Assembly (NCBI GenBank): GCA_902515775.1 | Contig: CABXVU010000012.1 | Coordinates: 1 to 39,771 of the forward strand | Direction: 5' to 3' | DNA length: 39,771 bases | Source: an uncultured SAR86 cluster bacterium | GTDB taxonomy: Bacteria; Pseudomonadota; Gammaproteobacteria; Magnimaribacterales; D2472 | Shown here: piece after piece, positions 1 through 8,313 of the stretch | How the letters are laid out: every line of letters starts with the position of its first letter | Position numbering within the stretch: the stretch's first letter is position 1 | The notes under the pieces: model-generated | What the model was told of the DNA's origin: nothing | What the model saw: the letters and a program-made list of their open reading frames with translations, nothing else | Databases searched by the model: none | Program-made: the position numbers and the translations under genes

Positions 1-354
1 ATTTTTTTGTTTTACAATTGTCTTAATAAGAGTATTTGTGGGCAATAGAAATCTGGATTGACTGAAAATATCGAATAGTCTGAATAATCTTAAAATCCTT
101 AAATCATATACAGAAAAAAAGAGTTGATTAATTAGAACAAGGGTATCGATTGAAATTAAAAAAGAGAGTTTTTTTTCACTACCTATTCGAAGTATTAATT
201 CTATTACAAAAATAATGATTGACGCCCAGTAAAGTATTTTGATGATCGGAATGCTTATAGATAGATACCCTGTGCTTGAGACGATTTGATGAAAAATATT
301 CAGAACGATGACTAACCCAAATAAATTATTCATGATATCCAGTAATCTTTTCAT
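1..354 (-). CDS. Voltage-sensor-like ion channel, N-terminal part (cut by window edge)
   Basis: An open frame of 118 codons starts at an ATG at 354 and runs off the left edge without a stop. It begins MKRLLDIMNNLFGL and holds hydrophobic segments at about residues 11-30, 38-57 and 65-81. Around residues 85-97 is DLRILRLFRLFDIF, in which arginines recur every third or fourth position among hydrophobic residues, like the S4 voltage-sensing helix of potassium or other cation channels. The pore helix and selectivity filter would lie outside the window, so the ion cannot be inferred. It is divergent from the SLC13-type transporter across about 127 bases. The membrane topology and arginine pattern are visible; the family is inferred from them. 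An unrelated multi-pass membrane protein is possible. Confidence 0.65.
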   Translation of the reverse strand, partial: MKRLLDIMNNLFGLVIVLNIFHQIVSSTGYLSISIPIIKILYWASIIIFVIELILRIGSEKKLSFLISIDTLVLINQLFFSVYDLRILRLFRLFDIFSQSRFLLPTNTLIKTIVKQKN

Positions 355-481
355 TGGGTCAGTATAACTTGTGTGACAGATATAAAAAATTCTTATCTAT
401 AGGCTTAAATAATAATAACATCTTATGTTTTTTTGTTAGGATATCCTTAGATATTTCACATTAAGGGTGTAAAAGTTAGAC

Positions 482-2248
482 ATGACTGATCAAACGATTC
501 TAGCGTTAACCATAGGTATTTTGATAGGTCTACTTATTTGGGGAAAGTGGCGATATGATGCTGTAACACTTGTATGTCTTGCAGGATTAGTTTTATTTGG
601 AGTTGTGCCTGCAGAAAATGCCTTTTCTGGCTTTGGACACCCAGCCGTCATTACGGTCGCCTTGGTCCTTTTAATTAGCAGAGGCTTGCAAGAGGCTGGA
701 ATGGTTAGTTTAGCTGGTAATTTTATCTCTCGACTGACTTTGGGCGAAAATCAATATCTGATATTAATCATGATAGTTGCGGCGTTTTTGTCTTCGTTTA
801 TGAACAACATTGGCGCCATGGCATTGTTGTTGCCAATCACTCTTTCACTGTGTCAAAAAATGGATTGGAATCCTTCAAAATTTCTTATGCCATTAGCTTT
901 TGCCAGCATCCTTGGAGGAATGAATACTGTTATTGGTACCCCTCCTAACATTATCATTGCACAGTATAGACAAGATTACACAGGTGTGGCTTTTAGTTTT
1001 TTTGACTATTCATTCGTTGGCCTTGCAGTAAGCATAATGGGCGTTATATTCATTGCAGTTATAGGATTTAAACTGGTTAAAGTTAGAGAAAACACCAACG
1101 ATACAACAAGACTCATTGATCTAAAAAACTATCTTTTTGAAGTCAGGGTCAAGGAGGACAGTAAAGCAATTGGAATGAGGCTGTCTGAAATTAAAAAGAT
1201 TTCAGGCCAAGAGACTGAAGTTCTAGGCTTGGTTAATGAAAGTGGAAGTGTCTCAAGAGTTTCGATGGGTAGAAAAATTCAACCTGGACAAACTTTAGTA
1301 ATAAAAACATCGCCTGATGATATTTCTAAAATCCAAGAAGCTCTCGGATTTGAAATTGCAGATGATTTGGTAACAGTCAAAGAATCTGATCTGGCAGAAA
1401 TTGAAGTCATGGTAACAGCTGGCTCAAGACTAATTGGACGAAAGCACGAATTTCTTAAAAGACTTGCATCAGAAGATTTGGCCTTACTTGGCTTGTGGAG
1501 ACAAGGTGCAAAATTCAGAACGAGACTTGCTAGGGAAGCATTTAAAGTTGGAGATGTCTTATTGTTAGGAGTCAGAACAATTGATGATGAGGGTGTCAAA
1601 GAACGGATTAAACATTTAGGATTAATGCCTCTAATGGAAAGAGATCTTCAAACCATTCCAAGCAGGAGTCGCCTTTTAAAAAGCTTGGTCTTCTTTGGTT
1701 TAGCAATAGGTCTAACTGCGTTTAATGTCGTGGATATTGTTGTCGCCTTCTTACTATGTGTCATAGCTTTTATTTCAATAAGAGTTTTAAATGGCAATCT
1801 TTATAGAAACATTGAATGGCCAGTAGTTGTTATGCTTGCAGCTATGATTCCTGTTGGGCAGGCACTCGAGACATCTGGAATCTCATTAAATATAGCCAAT
1901 TTCATATCTTCAACTACTGATGGCATGGCTCTACCGTGGTTAATCTTGATGATCTTAGTGATCACAATGTTTGTGTCAGATATTGTGAATAATGCTGCAA
2001 CTGCAGTGATCATGGCTCCTATTGCAGCAAATCTTGCTCTTCAAGTGGGACAGCCGGTTGAACCCTTTTTAATGGCAGTAGCTGTTGGGGCAAGTTGTGC
2101 ATTTTTATCGCCGATTGGGCATCAATGCAATACTTTGGTGATGGCTCCTGGTAACTATAAATTTGGAGATTATTGGCGTTTGGGTCTGCCATTGGAATGT
2201 GTCATAGTTGCCATTTCAATTCCAATGATTTTATTTGTTTGGACTTAG
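482..2248 (+). CDS. SLC13/DASS-family permease with two TrkA-C (RCK-C) domains
   Basis: A 588-residue inner-membrane transporter of the divalent anion:Na+ symporter type. Two membrane halves (about residues 5-200 and 395-588) flank a soluble insert. The first half has an asparagine pair (MNNIGAMALLLP, 107-118) followed by GGMNTVIGTPPN. The second half repeats this as DIVNNAATAVIMAP followed by HQCNTLVMAPGN. This inverted-repeat layout is typical of DASS carriers, which take up dicarboxylates, sulfate or similar anions. The insert (about 210-385) contains two TrkA-C-like modules, recognisable by IGMRLSEI and LIGRKHEFLKRL, followed by GDVLLLGVR. These are thought to bind regulatory ligands. The substrate cannot be told from sequence. 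The start is the ATG at 482; AAGG lies upstream at non-ideal spacing. Confidence 0.88.
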   Translation: MTDQTILALTIGILIGLLIWGKWRYDAVTLVCLAGLVLFGVVPAENAFSGFGHPAVITVALVLLISRGLQEAGMVSLAGNFISRLTLGENQYLILIMIVAAFLSSFMNNIGAMALLLPITLSLCQKMDWNPSKFLMPLAFASILGGMNTVIGTPPNIIIAQYRQDYTGVAFSFFDYSFVGLAVSIMGVIFIAVIGFKLVKVRENTNDTTRLIDLKNYLFEVRVKEDSKAIGMRLSEIKKISGQETEVLGLVNESGSVSRVSMGRKIQPGQTLVIKTSPDDISKIQEALGFEIADDLVTVKESDLAEIEVMVTAGSRLIGRKHEFLKRLASEDLALLGLWRQGAKFRTRLAREAFKVGDVLLLGVRTIDDEGVKERIKHLGLMPLMERDLQTIPSRSRLLKSLVFFGLAIGLTAFNVVDIVVAFLLCVIAFISIRVLNGNLYRNIEWPVVVMLAAMIPVGQALETSGISLNIANFISSTTDGMALPWLILMILVITMFVSDIVNNAATAVIMAPIAANLALQVGQPVEPFLMAVAVGASCAFLSPIGHQCNTLVMAPGNYKFGDYWRLGLPLECVIVAISIPMILFVWT

Positions 2249-2255
2249 GCTAATT

Positions 2256-2984
2256 TTAAGCAAGTTGAGCAATTAGTTTATTCAGCTCATTGGGTTGCTC
2301 AAAAAATAGAAAATGCCCTGCTTCTTCAACAGTGTGAGTTTTACAAGGCACTGTATTTGCAAATGATTCAACAGCCTTTAAATCAACCAACTTATCCTTA
2401 CTTCCTAGGATTATAGATATTGGAATTTCAAGATCTTTAATAGCATTTAAATCCAACTGATAGCTATTACATGCCTCTAGATCATCTAGCATTACTAGAT
2501 CATCTTCCTCCGAAAATGCATTTTTTATTCCTAAGAGCCTTTTGTAAAGTCCATATTTAATAATAAAATCAGCTGCATCACCATTGCTGGCTTTTGCTTT
2601 AGCAAGGAGTGGCTCAGCAACTCTTGTTGGATAAATACTGTTTACTAAAATAATAGATTGAACTGAAAATTTTTTTTGCATCGCCATCTCAAGAGCAATC
2701 AATCCGCCCATACTGTGACCGCATAAACTCAATTCATTAAGATCATAGCTTTCTAAACATTCAATTAAGAACTTACTATAAGACTCAATGGTATTGCTAG
2801 AAGTCCCTTTTGAGTCTCCGTGTCCAGGTAAATCAATAATTAAGGGTTTGTTAAAATCTGCATCGGGCAGCTTAAGTGATCTTACTAATCTGTGATCCAT
2901 ACCGGCACCGGCAATAAAAAGGATTGATTTTTTATCATAATCAATAGATTCAAAATTTCGATAATATGTTTCTGAATTTTTCAT
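2256..2984 (-). CDS. Alpha/beta hydrolase
   Basis: A 242-residue single-domain alpha/beta hydrolase without a signal peptide, so probably cytoplasmic. The nucleophile elbow is LCGHSMGG with Ser91. The acid is probably Asp197 in ILGSKDKLVD, and the catalytic base is His224 in EEAGHFLFFEQP near the C terminus. The oxyanion-hole region FIAGAGMD replaces the more usual HG dipeptide. The size and motifs resemble small esterases and the BioH/MenH/YbfF group, but nothing points to one substrate and no biotin or menaquinone genes are nearby. It is convergent with the transporter (7-base gap) and followed upstream by tRNA-Val. The ATG at 2984 is the only sensible start. Confidence 0.85.
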   Translation of the reverse strand: MKNSETYYRNFESIDYDKKSILFIAGAGMDHRLVRSLKLPDADFNKPLIIDLPGHGDSKGTSSNTIESYSKFLIECLESYDLNELSLCGHSMGGLIALEMAMQKKFSVQSIILVNSIYPTRVAEPLLAKAKASNGDAADFIIKYGLYKRLLGIKNAFSEEDDLVMLDDLEACNSYQLDLNAIKDLEIPISIILGSKDKLVDLKAVESFANTVPCKTHTVEEAGHFLFFEQPNELNKLIAQLA

Positions 2985-3000
2985 TGCTTATGCACAAAAT

Positions 3001-3079
3001 TGGTAGACCCGAATGGACTCGAACCATCGACCTTCGCAATGTCAATGCGACGCTCTAACCAAAACTGAGCTACGGGTCT
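3001..3079 (-). tRNA. tRNA-Val (anticodon GAC)
   Basis: The minus strand folds into a complete cloverleaf. The acceptor stem is AGACCCG/CGGGTCT, the D arm GCTC/GAGC, and the anticodon stem TCGCA/TGCGA around loop TTGACAT. The T arm is GATGG/CCATT with loop TTCGAGT. The discriminator is A and a CCA end is encoded at 3001-3003. The anticodon GAC reads valine GUC and GUU codons. A TATAAT hexamer sits about 17 bases upstream. Confidence 0.96.
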
Positions 3080-3095
3080 AAAAAAATATTTGAGC

Positions 3096-3101
3096 ATTAT
3101 A
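3096..3101 (-). promoter_or_regulatory. Candidate -10 element for tRNA-Val
   Basis: A perfect TATAAT on the minus strand lies 16 bases before the first base of tRNA-Val, which suits a start of transcription about 8-10 bases upstream of the mature tRNA. It sits just downstream of the sbcB stop codon. No good -35 hexamer is seen at 16-18 bases further upstream, so the tRNA might also be made by processing of sbcB read-through transcripts. Confidence 0.5.
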
Positions 3102-3106
3102 CAGCT

Positions 3107-4510
3107 TTAGCTCAAAGATTCTGAGCGCTGGATTAAAAACTCTTTTGTCTCTTTAAGAATTTGCTGAGTCTCTGAAGGATTATCTTTCTCTATAAGATTT
3201 TCAAGATCCGTCATAATTTTACTCATTGAACCCCATGGCCCATCTTCATTTAAACGTTGAGTAATTAGGGACTGATAACGATTCATCATATCTTCGGGTG
3301 CCTCTTGAGGATAAAACTGACAGATTAATCTCTCTGCGAAGAGCCTGTGCCTTTGATCTTCTATGTTACGACATATTCTTATTCGTTCTTGAGCAGAATC
3401 AATGCGATGAAAATCAGCCATCAAATCTTTATCTTGCTTTGATGGAAATCCTCCTGCATAAATCATTTGCTCTATGTGATCATATTCATTATTCCAATTA
3501 TTTATTTTATCTGCCATGGCTTGGCTGACGAGAGACTGAAAATCAATGTTGTTTCTGACCTGCTTAGCTCTGTCTTCTAAGAGAGCAAAATCGGTATCAA
3601 AAGCATCTTTGTTATCTATCATTTCACTTGGACATATTGGTATGGTTTTATTGATTCCATATTTTTTAAAGGGACCAGATTTACCTGGCTTTTGAACCAT
3701 TGAATATATTTCCTGTGTATCAAGATCGAATATTTCCTGAGGATCAAAACTGAGATCAAAAAACATTAAATCATTAGGGGCCTTGCTTCCGCATGGTACA
3801 ACTGGATATCTAAAAATTTCTCGTTTAAAAACTTCTCCTAATCCCAAAAATCCCTGCTGCTGAACAGCTTCTTGCACTCCTGTTTTAGAAGAAATTTTTA
3901 AAAAGAAATCTATTAACTCAGGTTTCTCTTGATTCATTTTTTCTAGCAGAGAAATCATTAACTTACAGTCTGCAATTGCATCATGAGCATCACTAATCTC
4001 AAATCCATTTGCAGCAGCAATATCAGCTTGCTTTATACTTACTCCAGGACCTCCTTCGAAGAGAGGTATGTTTAAAGTATTTGGGAAAAATGCTGCAACA
4101 TTATGAATCATTAACAAAATGTCAAGACGACTATTTCCATTAGTATTTGTGAGATAGGACTCAAATAAATTCCAATAAAATTGTCTTCTAACCAACTCCT
4201 CATCATAAGACATGCCATTAAAAGTGATAAAAACTGCAGGTTCATCTATGGTCCACTGTCTCCATTGACGGTTAAGATCCCGCATCATTTCATAGTGAGA
4301 AACATTAGACTTAAAAAGGTGAGTTTTCTTATTTGTTACCATAGCCATTGGGTGCGGTATTGCCCATGGCAAAGGAGCGCAACCTAGGTTTTGCTCATCT
4401 TGAATTTCTAAATTACGGTTAGCCTGAATTGATCCACACTGAAGAATCTGAGCAAAATCTTTTATTAGGCCCGTCGTTTCAGTATCGTAAAAGATTAAAT
4501 TATTTGTCAA
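3107..4510 (-). CDS. sbcB: Exodeoxyribonuclease I (ExoI/SbcB)
   Basis: A 467-residue protein close to the E. coli enzyme length (475). It degrades single-stranded DNA 3' to 5' and acts in recombination and mismatch repair. The N-terminal DEDD exonuclease motif I is FYDTETTGL with Asp9 and Glu11. Motif II lies in the FITFNGMSYDEELVRR stretch, and motif III is DAHDAIADCKLM. An SH3-like region and a helical C-terminal domain follow. The start appears to be TTG at 4510: a TAG stop lies immediately upstream in frame, and there is no ATG before the catalytic motif. It begins 7 bases after the stop of the acyl-CoA dehydrogenase gene, so the two are probably co-transcribed even though their functions are unrelated. 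Confidence 0.93.
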   Translation of the reverse strand: MTNNLIFYDTETTGLIKDFAQILQCGSIQANRNLEIQDEQNLGCAPLPWAIPHPMAMVTNKKTHLFKSNVSHYEMMRDLNRQWRQWTIDEPAVFITFNGMSYDEELVRRQFYWNLFESYLTNTNGNSRLDILLMIHNVAAFFPNTLNIPLFEGGPGVSIKQADIAAANGFEISDAHDAIADCKLMISLLEKMNQEKPELIDFFLKISSKTGVQEAVQQQGFLGLGEVFKREIFRYPVVPCGSKAPNDLMFFDLSFDPQEIFDLDTQEIYSMVQKPGKSGPFKKYGINKTIPICPSEMIDNKDAFDTDFALLEDRAKQVRNNIDFQSLVSQAMADKINNWNNEYDHIEQMIYAGGFPSKQDKDLMADFHRIDSAQERIRICRNIEDQRHRLFAERLICQFYPQEAPEDMMNRYQSLITQRLNEDGPWGSMSKIMTDLENLIEKDNPSETQQILKETKEFLIQRSESLS

Positions 4511-4517
4511 CTATCTA

Positions 4518-5774
4518 CTAGGATCTGCTGACATTAGATGACTCTACTTTCGACTTATCATACTCAGAATACTTTCCAAGCTCATATCTAGCCACTGATC
4601 TTCTATGCACCTCATCTGGACCATCAGCAAGACGCAAGGTTCTCATTCCCGCATACATTCTTGCTAAAGGGAAAACTTGAGAAACACCTGCTCCACCATG
4701 CATTTGAATTGCTCGATCAATTACATCACTTACTATGTTAGGAACAATGACTTTTATTTGCGCAATCTCACTTGCTGCAACTTTATTTCCAACTGTATCC
4801 ATCATGTGTGCAGCTTGAAGTGTTAAAAGCCTTGCCATGTTGAGCTCAATTCTTGAATTAGCAATGATATCCATGTTGCCACCCAGCTGCGATAAAGGTT
4901 TCCCAAAAGCCACTCTATTTTGGGATCTTTCACACATCATCTGCAATGCTCTCTCTCCCAAGCCTACTGCTCTCATGCAATGATGAATTCTTCCTGGCCC
5001 TAATCGACCCTGAGCTATTTCAAAACCTCTTCCCTCACCTAGAATCATATTGCTTTTTGGAACTCTTACATTGGTAAACTTGAGATGTGCGTGCCCATGA
5101 GGTGCATCATCCCAACCAAAGACTTCCATCATTTTTCTAACCTCTATGCCTTCAGAATCCATTGGTACAAGAATTTGAGAATGTCTTTTGTGTCTTGGCG
5201 AATCTGGATCTTGATCAGTAACACACATAAAAATAATGATCTTACAGCGAGGATCACCCGCGCCAGACGTCCACCACTTTTCTCCATTAATTACATATTC
5301 ATCTCCATCCAAAACAGCGGTTGCTGCCATGTTAGTTGCATCAGAGGAGGCGACCCCTGGTTCTGTCATACCAAACGCTGATCTTATCTCACCTGCAAGT
5401 AAAGGTTTAAGCCACTCTTCTTGCTGCTCTTCAGTCCCATATCGTTCTAAAACTTCCATGTTTCCAGTATCAGGTGCAGAGCAGTTAAATACCTCAGATG
5501 CAATGCCAACAGCTCCCATTTTCTCTGCTAGATGTGAGTACTCAAAATTAGTCAAACCTGTACCAAATTCACCTTCATAACCAGGCAAGAAAAAATTCCA
5601 TAAGCCTTTTGCTTTGGCCTTAGCTTTCATTTCCTCCATAATTGGAGGAACACACCAGCGACCACCCTCTTCAACTTGCTTTGCGTAAGTTGTTTCATTA
5701 GGTCTTATTTCAGTATCAATAAAATTAGATACTCGTTCAAGAAAAGCTTGAACTTCTGGTTTTAAATCTCGCAT
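4518..5774 (-). CDS. Acyl-CoA dehydrogenase, ACAD10/11-like
   Basis: A 418-residue flavoprotein with the three-part acyl-CoA dehydrogenase fold. An N-terminal helical region is followed by the FAD/substrate middle domain ([32 protein letters not shown]) and a C-terminal helical domain ([31 protein letters not shown]). Near the C terminus [13 protein letters not shown] has Asp where medium-chain enzymes carry the catalytic Glu of IYEGT. This ADGPDEVH pattern is characteristic of the ACAD10/11-like subfamily. It presumably oxidises an acyl-CoA during fatty-acid or branched-acid breakdown; the substrate is unknown. AAGGGG sits 6 bases before the ATG at 5774. It is divergent from a LysR regulator, its likely controller. 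Confidence 0.9.
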   Translation of the reverse strand: MRDLKPEVQAFLERVSNFIDTEIRPNETTYAKQVEEGGRWCVPPIMEEMKAKAKAKGLWNFFLPGYEGEFGTGLTNFEYSHLAEKMGAVGIASEVFNCSAPDTGNMEVLERYGTEEQQEEWLKPLLAGEIRSAFGMTEPGVASSDATNMAATAVLDGDEYVINGEKWWTSGAGDPRCKIIIFMCVTDQDPDSPRHKRHSQILVPMDSEGIEVRKMMEVFGWDDAPHGHAHLKFTNVRVPKSNMILGEGRGFEIAQGRLGPGRIHHCMRAVGLGERALQMMCERSQNRVAFGKPLSQLGGNMDIIANSRIELNMARLLTLQAAHMMDTVGNKVAASEIAQIKVIVPNIVSDVIDRAIQMHGGAGVSQVFPLARMYAGMRTLRLADGPDEVHRRSVARYELGKYSEYDKSKVESSNVSRS

Positions 5775-5796
5775 TTTATTCCCCTTATTAACAGAT

Positions 5797-5836
5797 GTTA
5801 TTTATAATATAAGTGTTGTGAATGTTATAAAATAAC
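5797..5836. promoter_or_regulatory. Imperfect inverted repeat in the LysR/acyl-CoA dehydrogenase divergent region
   Basis: GTTATTTATAAT (5797-5808) and GTTATAAAATAAC (5824-5836) are near-mirror images; the second reads GTTATTTTATAAC on the other strand. Their centres lie about two helical turns apart, in the 137-base space between the two divergent genes. LysR-type regulators usually bind such imperfect dyads next to their own promoter. The region is very AT-rich, so chance is a real alternative. Confidence 0.35.
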
Positions 5837-5911
5837 TTTATCATAAGTATTTAAATTATTCTTAACCATAATAACTGTAAGCAACATGCAAAGCTATAGG
5901 ATTCAATAAAA

Positions 5912-6823
5912 ATGAAAATTAGTTCTTTTGATTTGAACCTTTTTGTTATTATGAACTCCATATACACAGAAGGCAGCCTGACTAAAGCAGCTGAGGTAGT
6001 TGGCATCACTCAACCAGCCGTATCCAATGCATTATCTCGGTTAAGAGATAAATTTGATGATGAACTCTTTGTCAGAACTGGCAGCGGCATGGTCCCCACT
6101 CAAAAAACAGAAAACATAATTAAGGATATTCAAAATGCTCTTCAGTTAATGCAAAAAAGCGTAAATGAACCTGATGAATTTAATCCTGAGACCAGTCAAA
6201 AAACTTTTAGAATTTCCCTTGGTGATATTAATGAAGGTCGAATCCTGGCAATCCTAATGGGCAAAATGGAGGAGCAAGCTCCAAATGTAAAACTTGAGTG
6301 TTACTACACTGCACGGGATCAGGTTCCTCATGCATTGGCAACGAATGAATTAAGCTTTGCTGTTGATCCATTTATTCCAAATTCTAAAGATATAAATTCA
6401 GTAAAAGTGTTTACCGATCAATTTGTTATTGCTCATCGAGCCAATCATCCTGTAACTAAAGTTTCAAATATGAATCTAGATGAAATGTTAAATTTAAAAT
6501 ACATCAATATCTCAAATAGAAAACGTGGAGTTTCTGTTGTTGAAATGGAAATGCAAAAAATGCAATTGCAACCTGAAATTGCCCTGCGAGCACAACATTA
6601 CTTAGTAACACCAGAGATAGTCAGATCATCCGACTTATGCTTGCTTTGTTCTGAGACTTTTGCAAAGAAACATGGTTTAAGTTACCTCGAAATACCATTA
6701 AATGTCCCCCCTCTCGAACAATATTTAATCTGGCACAGAAGTGATGATAATGATGGATCTCATATTTGGATGCGAAATCTTATTGCTGAGTCTTTCAAGC
6801 AGGTTAGCTCAATCAAACTTTAG
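5912..6823 (+). CDS. LysR-type transcriptional regulator
   Basis: A 303-residue protein of normal LysR length. Residues 1-65 form the winged helix-turn-helix (SLTKAAEVVGITQPAVSNAL, then RLRDKFDDELFVRTGSGMVPT). The effector-binding domain follows from about residue 92. The FDLNLFVIMNSIYTEGSLTKAA opening and the FVRTGSGMVPT wing resemble the NodD/NahR/LinR branch, which often senses aromatic or acyl compounds; the ligand cannot be read from sequence. It is divergent from the acyl-CoA dehydrogenase gene, which suggests control of that gene and of itself. Its last 11 bases overlap the end of the convergent methyltransferase gene. Confidence 0.92.
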   Translation: MKISSFDLNLFVIMNSIYTEGSLTKAAEVVGITQPAVSNALSRLRDKFDDELFVRTGSGMVPTQKTENIIKDIQNALQLMQKSVNEPDEFNPETSQKTFRISLGDINEGRILAILMGKMEEQAPNVKLECYYTARDQVPHALATNELSFAVDPFIPNSKDINSVKVFTDQFVIAHRANHPVTKVSNMNLDEMLNLKYINISNRKRGVSVVEMEMQKMQLQPEIALRAQHYLVTPEIVRSSDLCLLCSETFAKKHGLSYLEIPLNVPPLEQYLIWHRSDDNDGSHIWMRNLIAESFKQVSSIKL

Positions 6824-7430
6824 GGGCTTCACCATAATATAAATATGAGGCTATCTTAGGCCCTTTAATATATTTCTTATTTAAGTCCTTAAATTTAAAT
6901 CCACCGGAAAGAATTAGCCCTTCAATATCTCTATTTAGATTACAACCACCTCCAACTTTTTTCCAAAATGGCGCAATGCGATGTTGCCATTTTTGAATAT
7001 TCGGTTCAGGGGACAGCCCATGCTCCATAAAAAATAGTGATCCATTGGATTTAAGCAATCTGTGGACTTCATTTAAGGCTTGTATTGGATCAGGAATTGT
7101 ACAAAGACTGTATCCAACCACCGCGCTATCAAATGATGAAGATTCAAGATCAATAGATTCAGCAGTTGTTTCAACAAAAGAAATTTTTGACTGATGCTTT
7201 ATAGCCCTTGATTTTGCTATAGCTACTGAGCTTACTGCTGGATCAACACCAACTATCTCGCTGACCTTATCAAAGTCATAAAAATCAAAATTAAGACCTG
7301 ATCCTATTCCTATTTCTAAAATCCTGCCATAGGCCATGGGTACAATTTGTGCTCTTTTTTTTTGAAACCCCTCCATGCTACAACAACAATCCAAAAGCTT
7401 TGGAAGTACATATTTATCATAAAGGCTCAT
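6813..7430 (-). CDS. Class I SAM-dependent methyltransferase
   Basis: A 205-residue methyltransferase of the Methyltransf_11 type. Motif I (SAM binding) is RILEIGIGSGLNFDFY at about residues 36-51. The acidic ribose-binding residue is in IVGVDPA, and the post-motif region is VVGYSLCTIPDPIQAL. A HGLSP loop and W/F-rich segment follow. The layout resembles small-molecule or thiol/lipid methyltransferases related to METTL7 and UbiE; the acceptor is unknown. Its ATG overlaps the stop of the upstream SDR gene by four bases (ATGA), so the two are translationally coupled and may act on related substrates. Confidence 0.86.
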   Translation of the reverse strand: MSLYDKYVLPKLLDCCCSMEGFQKKRAQIVPMAYGRILEIGIGSGLNFDFYDFDKVSEIVGVDPAVSSVAIAKSRAIKHQSKISFVETTAESIDLESSSFDSAVVGYSLCTIPDPIQALNEVHRLLKSNGSLFFMEHGLSPEPNIQKWQHRIAPFWKKVGGGCNLNRDIEGLILSGGFKFKDLNKKYIKGPKIASYLYYGEAPKV

Positions 7431-8230
7431 ATTTGACTCAGATCATGTCCGGCAGTTCCAACCAAGCCTCCATCAGAAGGAATTACTGCTCCAACTGTAT
7501 AGGCTCCTGCTCTTGAACACAAAAAAATTGCCAGTCCTGCAATATCCTCTGGAGAACCAATTCTTTTTCTTGGATTTCTTGATTCTATTAAAGAATAATC
7601 GTGATTAACTGCAGCTCCAAGCATCATAGATTCGTAAGGACCAGGAGCGATTGCGTTTACAAGAATATTTTCTCCAACCAGTCTTTTAGCCTGTACACGA
7701 GTTAAATGATGAACAGCAGCTTTTGAAGCTCCATATGCATAGCTTTCCAAAGCTGGAACATTTAAACCATCAATTGATCCAATATTGATGACTCTTGAAG
7801 GATTATCAATAGAAGCTTTTGTTTTAAGTATAGGAGTAAGTTTTTGAGTCAAGTAAAATATGCTCTTTACATTTAAGTCCATAACCTTATCCCAACCTTT
7901 TTCTGAATATTCAGCGTAAGGCTCTCCCCATGAAGCTCCGGCATTGTTAATTAAAAAATCAATATGCTCTTCAGCAGATTCAATGAAATTAACAAAATTA
8001 GTCATTCCCTCCATAGTACTTAAATCACATGGAACAGGAATACATTCGCACGCATACTTTGCACTTAGTTCATTTGCTTTTTCAATTAAAGCAGCTTCTT
8101 TTCGTGCGGTTATATAAACTTTGACCCCATTTGCTAAAAAACCTGCCGCAATCATTTCACCAATGCCTCTGGAGCCACCAGTTACGATTGCAACTTTTCC
8201 AGATACATTAAACAGTTCTGAAATTTTCAT
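7427..8230 (-). CDS. Short-chain dehydrogenase/reductase
   Basis: A 267-residue classical SDR. The Rossmann nucleotide motif is TGGSRGIG (17-24), and the structural NNAG is at 95-98. The catalytic residues are Ser152 (NIGSIDG) and Tyr166/Lys170 (YGASK). The residue after the first strand is followed by TARK rather than an acidic residue, which favours NADP(H). The C-terminal VGAVIPSDGG is the usual substrate-loop end. The sequence resembles RhlG/FabG-like 3-oxoacyl reductases, but the substrate is not established. It overlaps the methyltransferase by four bases. The ATG at 8230 fits the family start, just before the GKVAIVTGG strand. Confidence 0.9.
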   Translation of the reverse strand: MKISELFNVSGKVAIVTGGSRGIGEMIAAGFLANGVKVYITARKEAALIEKANELSAKYACECIPVPCDLSTMEGMTNFVNFIESAEEHIDFLINNAGASWGEPYAEYSEKGWDKVMDLNVKSIFYLTQKLTPILKTKASIDNPSRVINIGSIDGLNVPALESYAYGASKAAVHHLTRVQAKRLVGENILVNAIAPGPYESMMLGAAVNHDYSLIESRNPRKRIGSPEDIAGLAIFLCSRAGAYTVGAVIPSDGGLVGTAGHDLSQI

Positions 8231-8313
8231 AATTACCCTTTCTTTTCTAAATATGTTCTTATGTTCTCTTGAAATGATTATGAATTCAATAGCATTACAT
8301 TTAGAATACTGTC

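Noticed and set aside
5085-5580. Open frames on the plus strand opposite the acyl-CoA dehydrogenase
   Set aside because: They lie wholly antisense to a well-supported gene, and their translations show no domain or normal protein composition.
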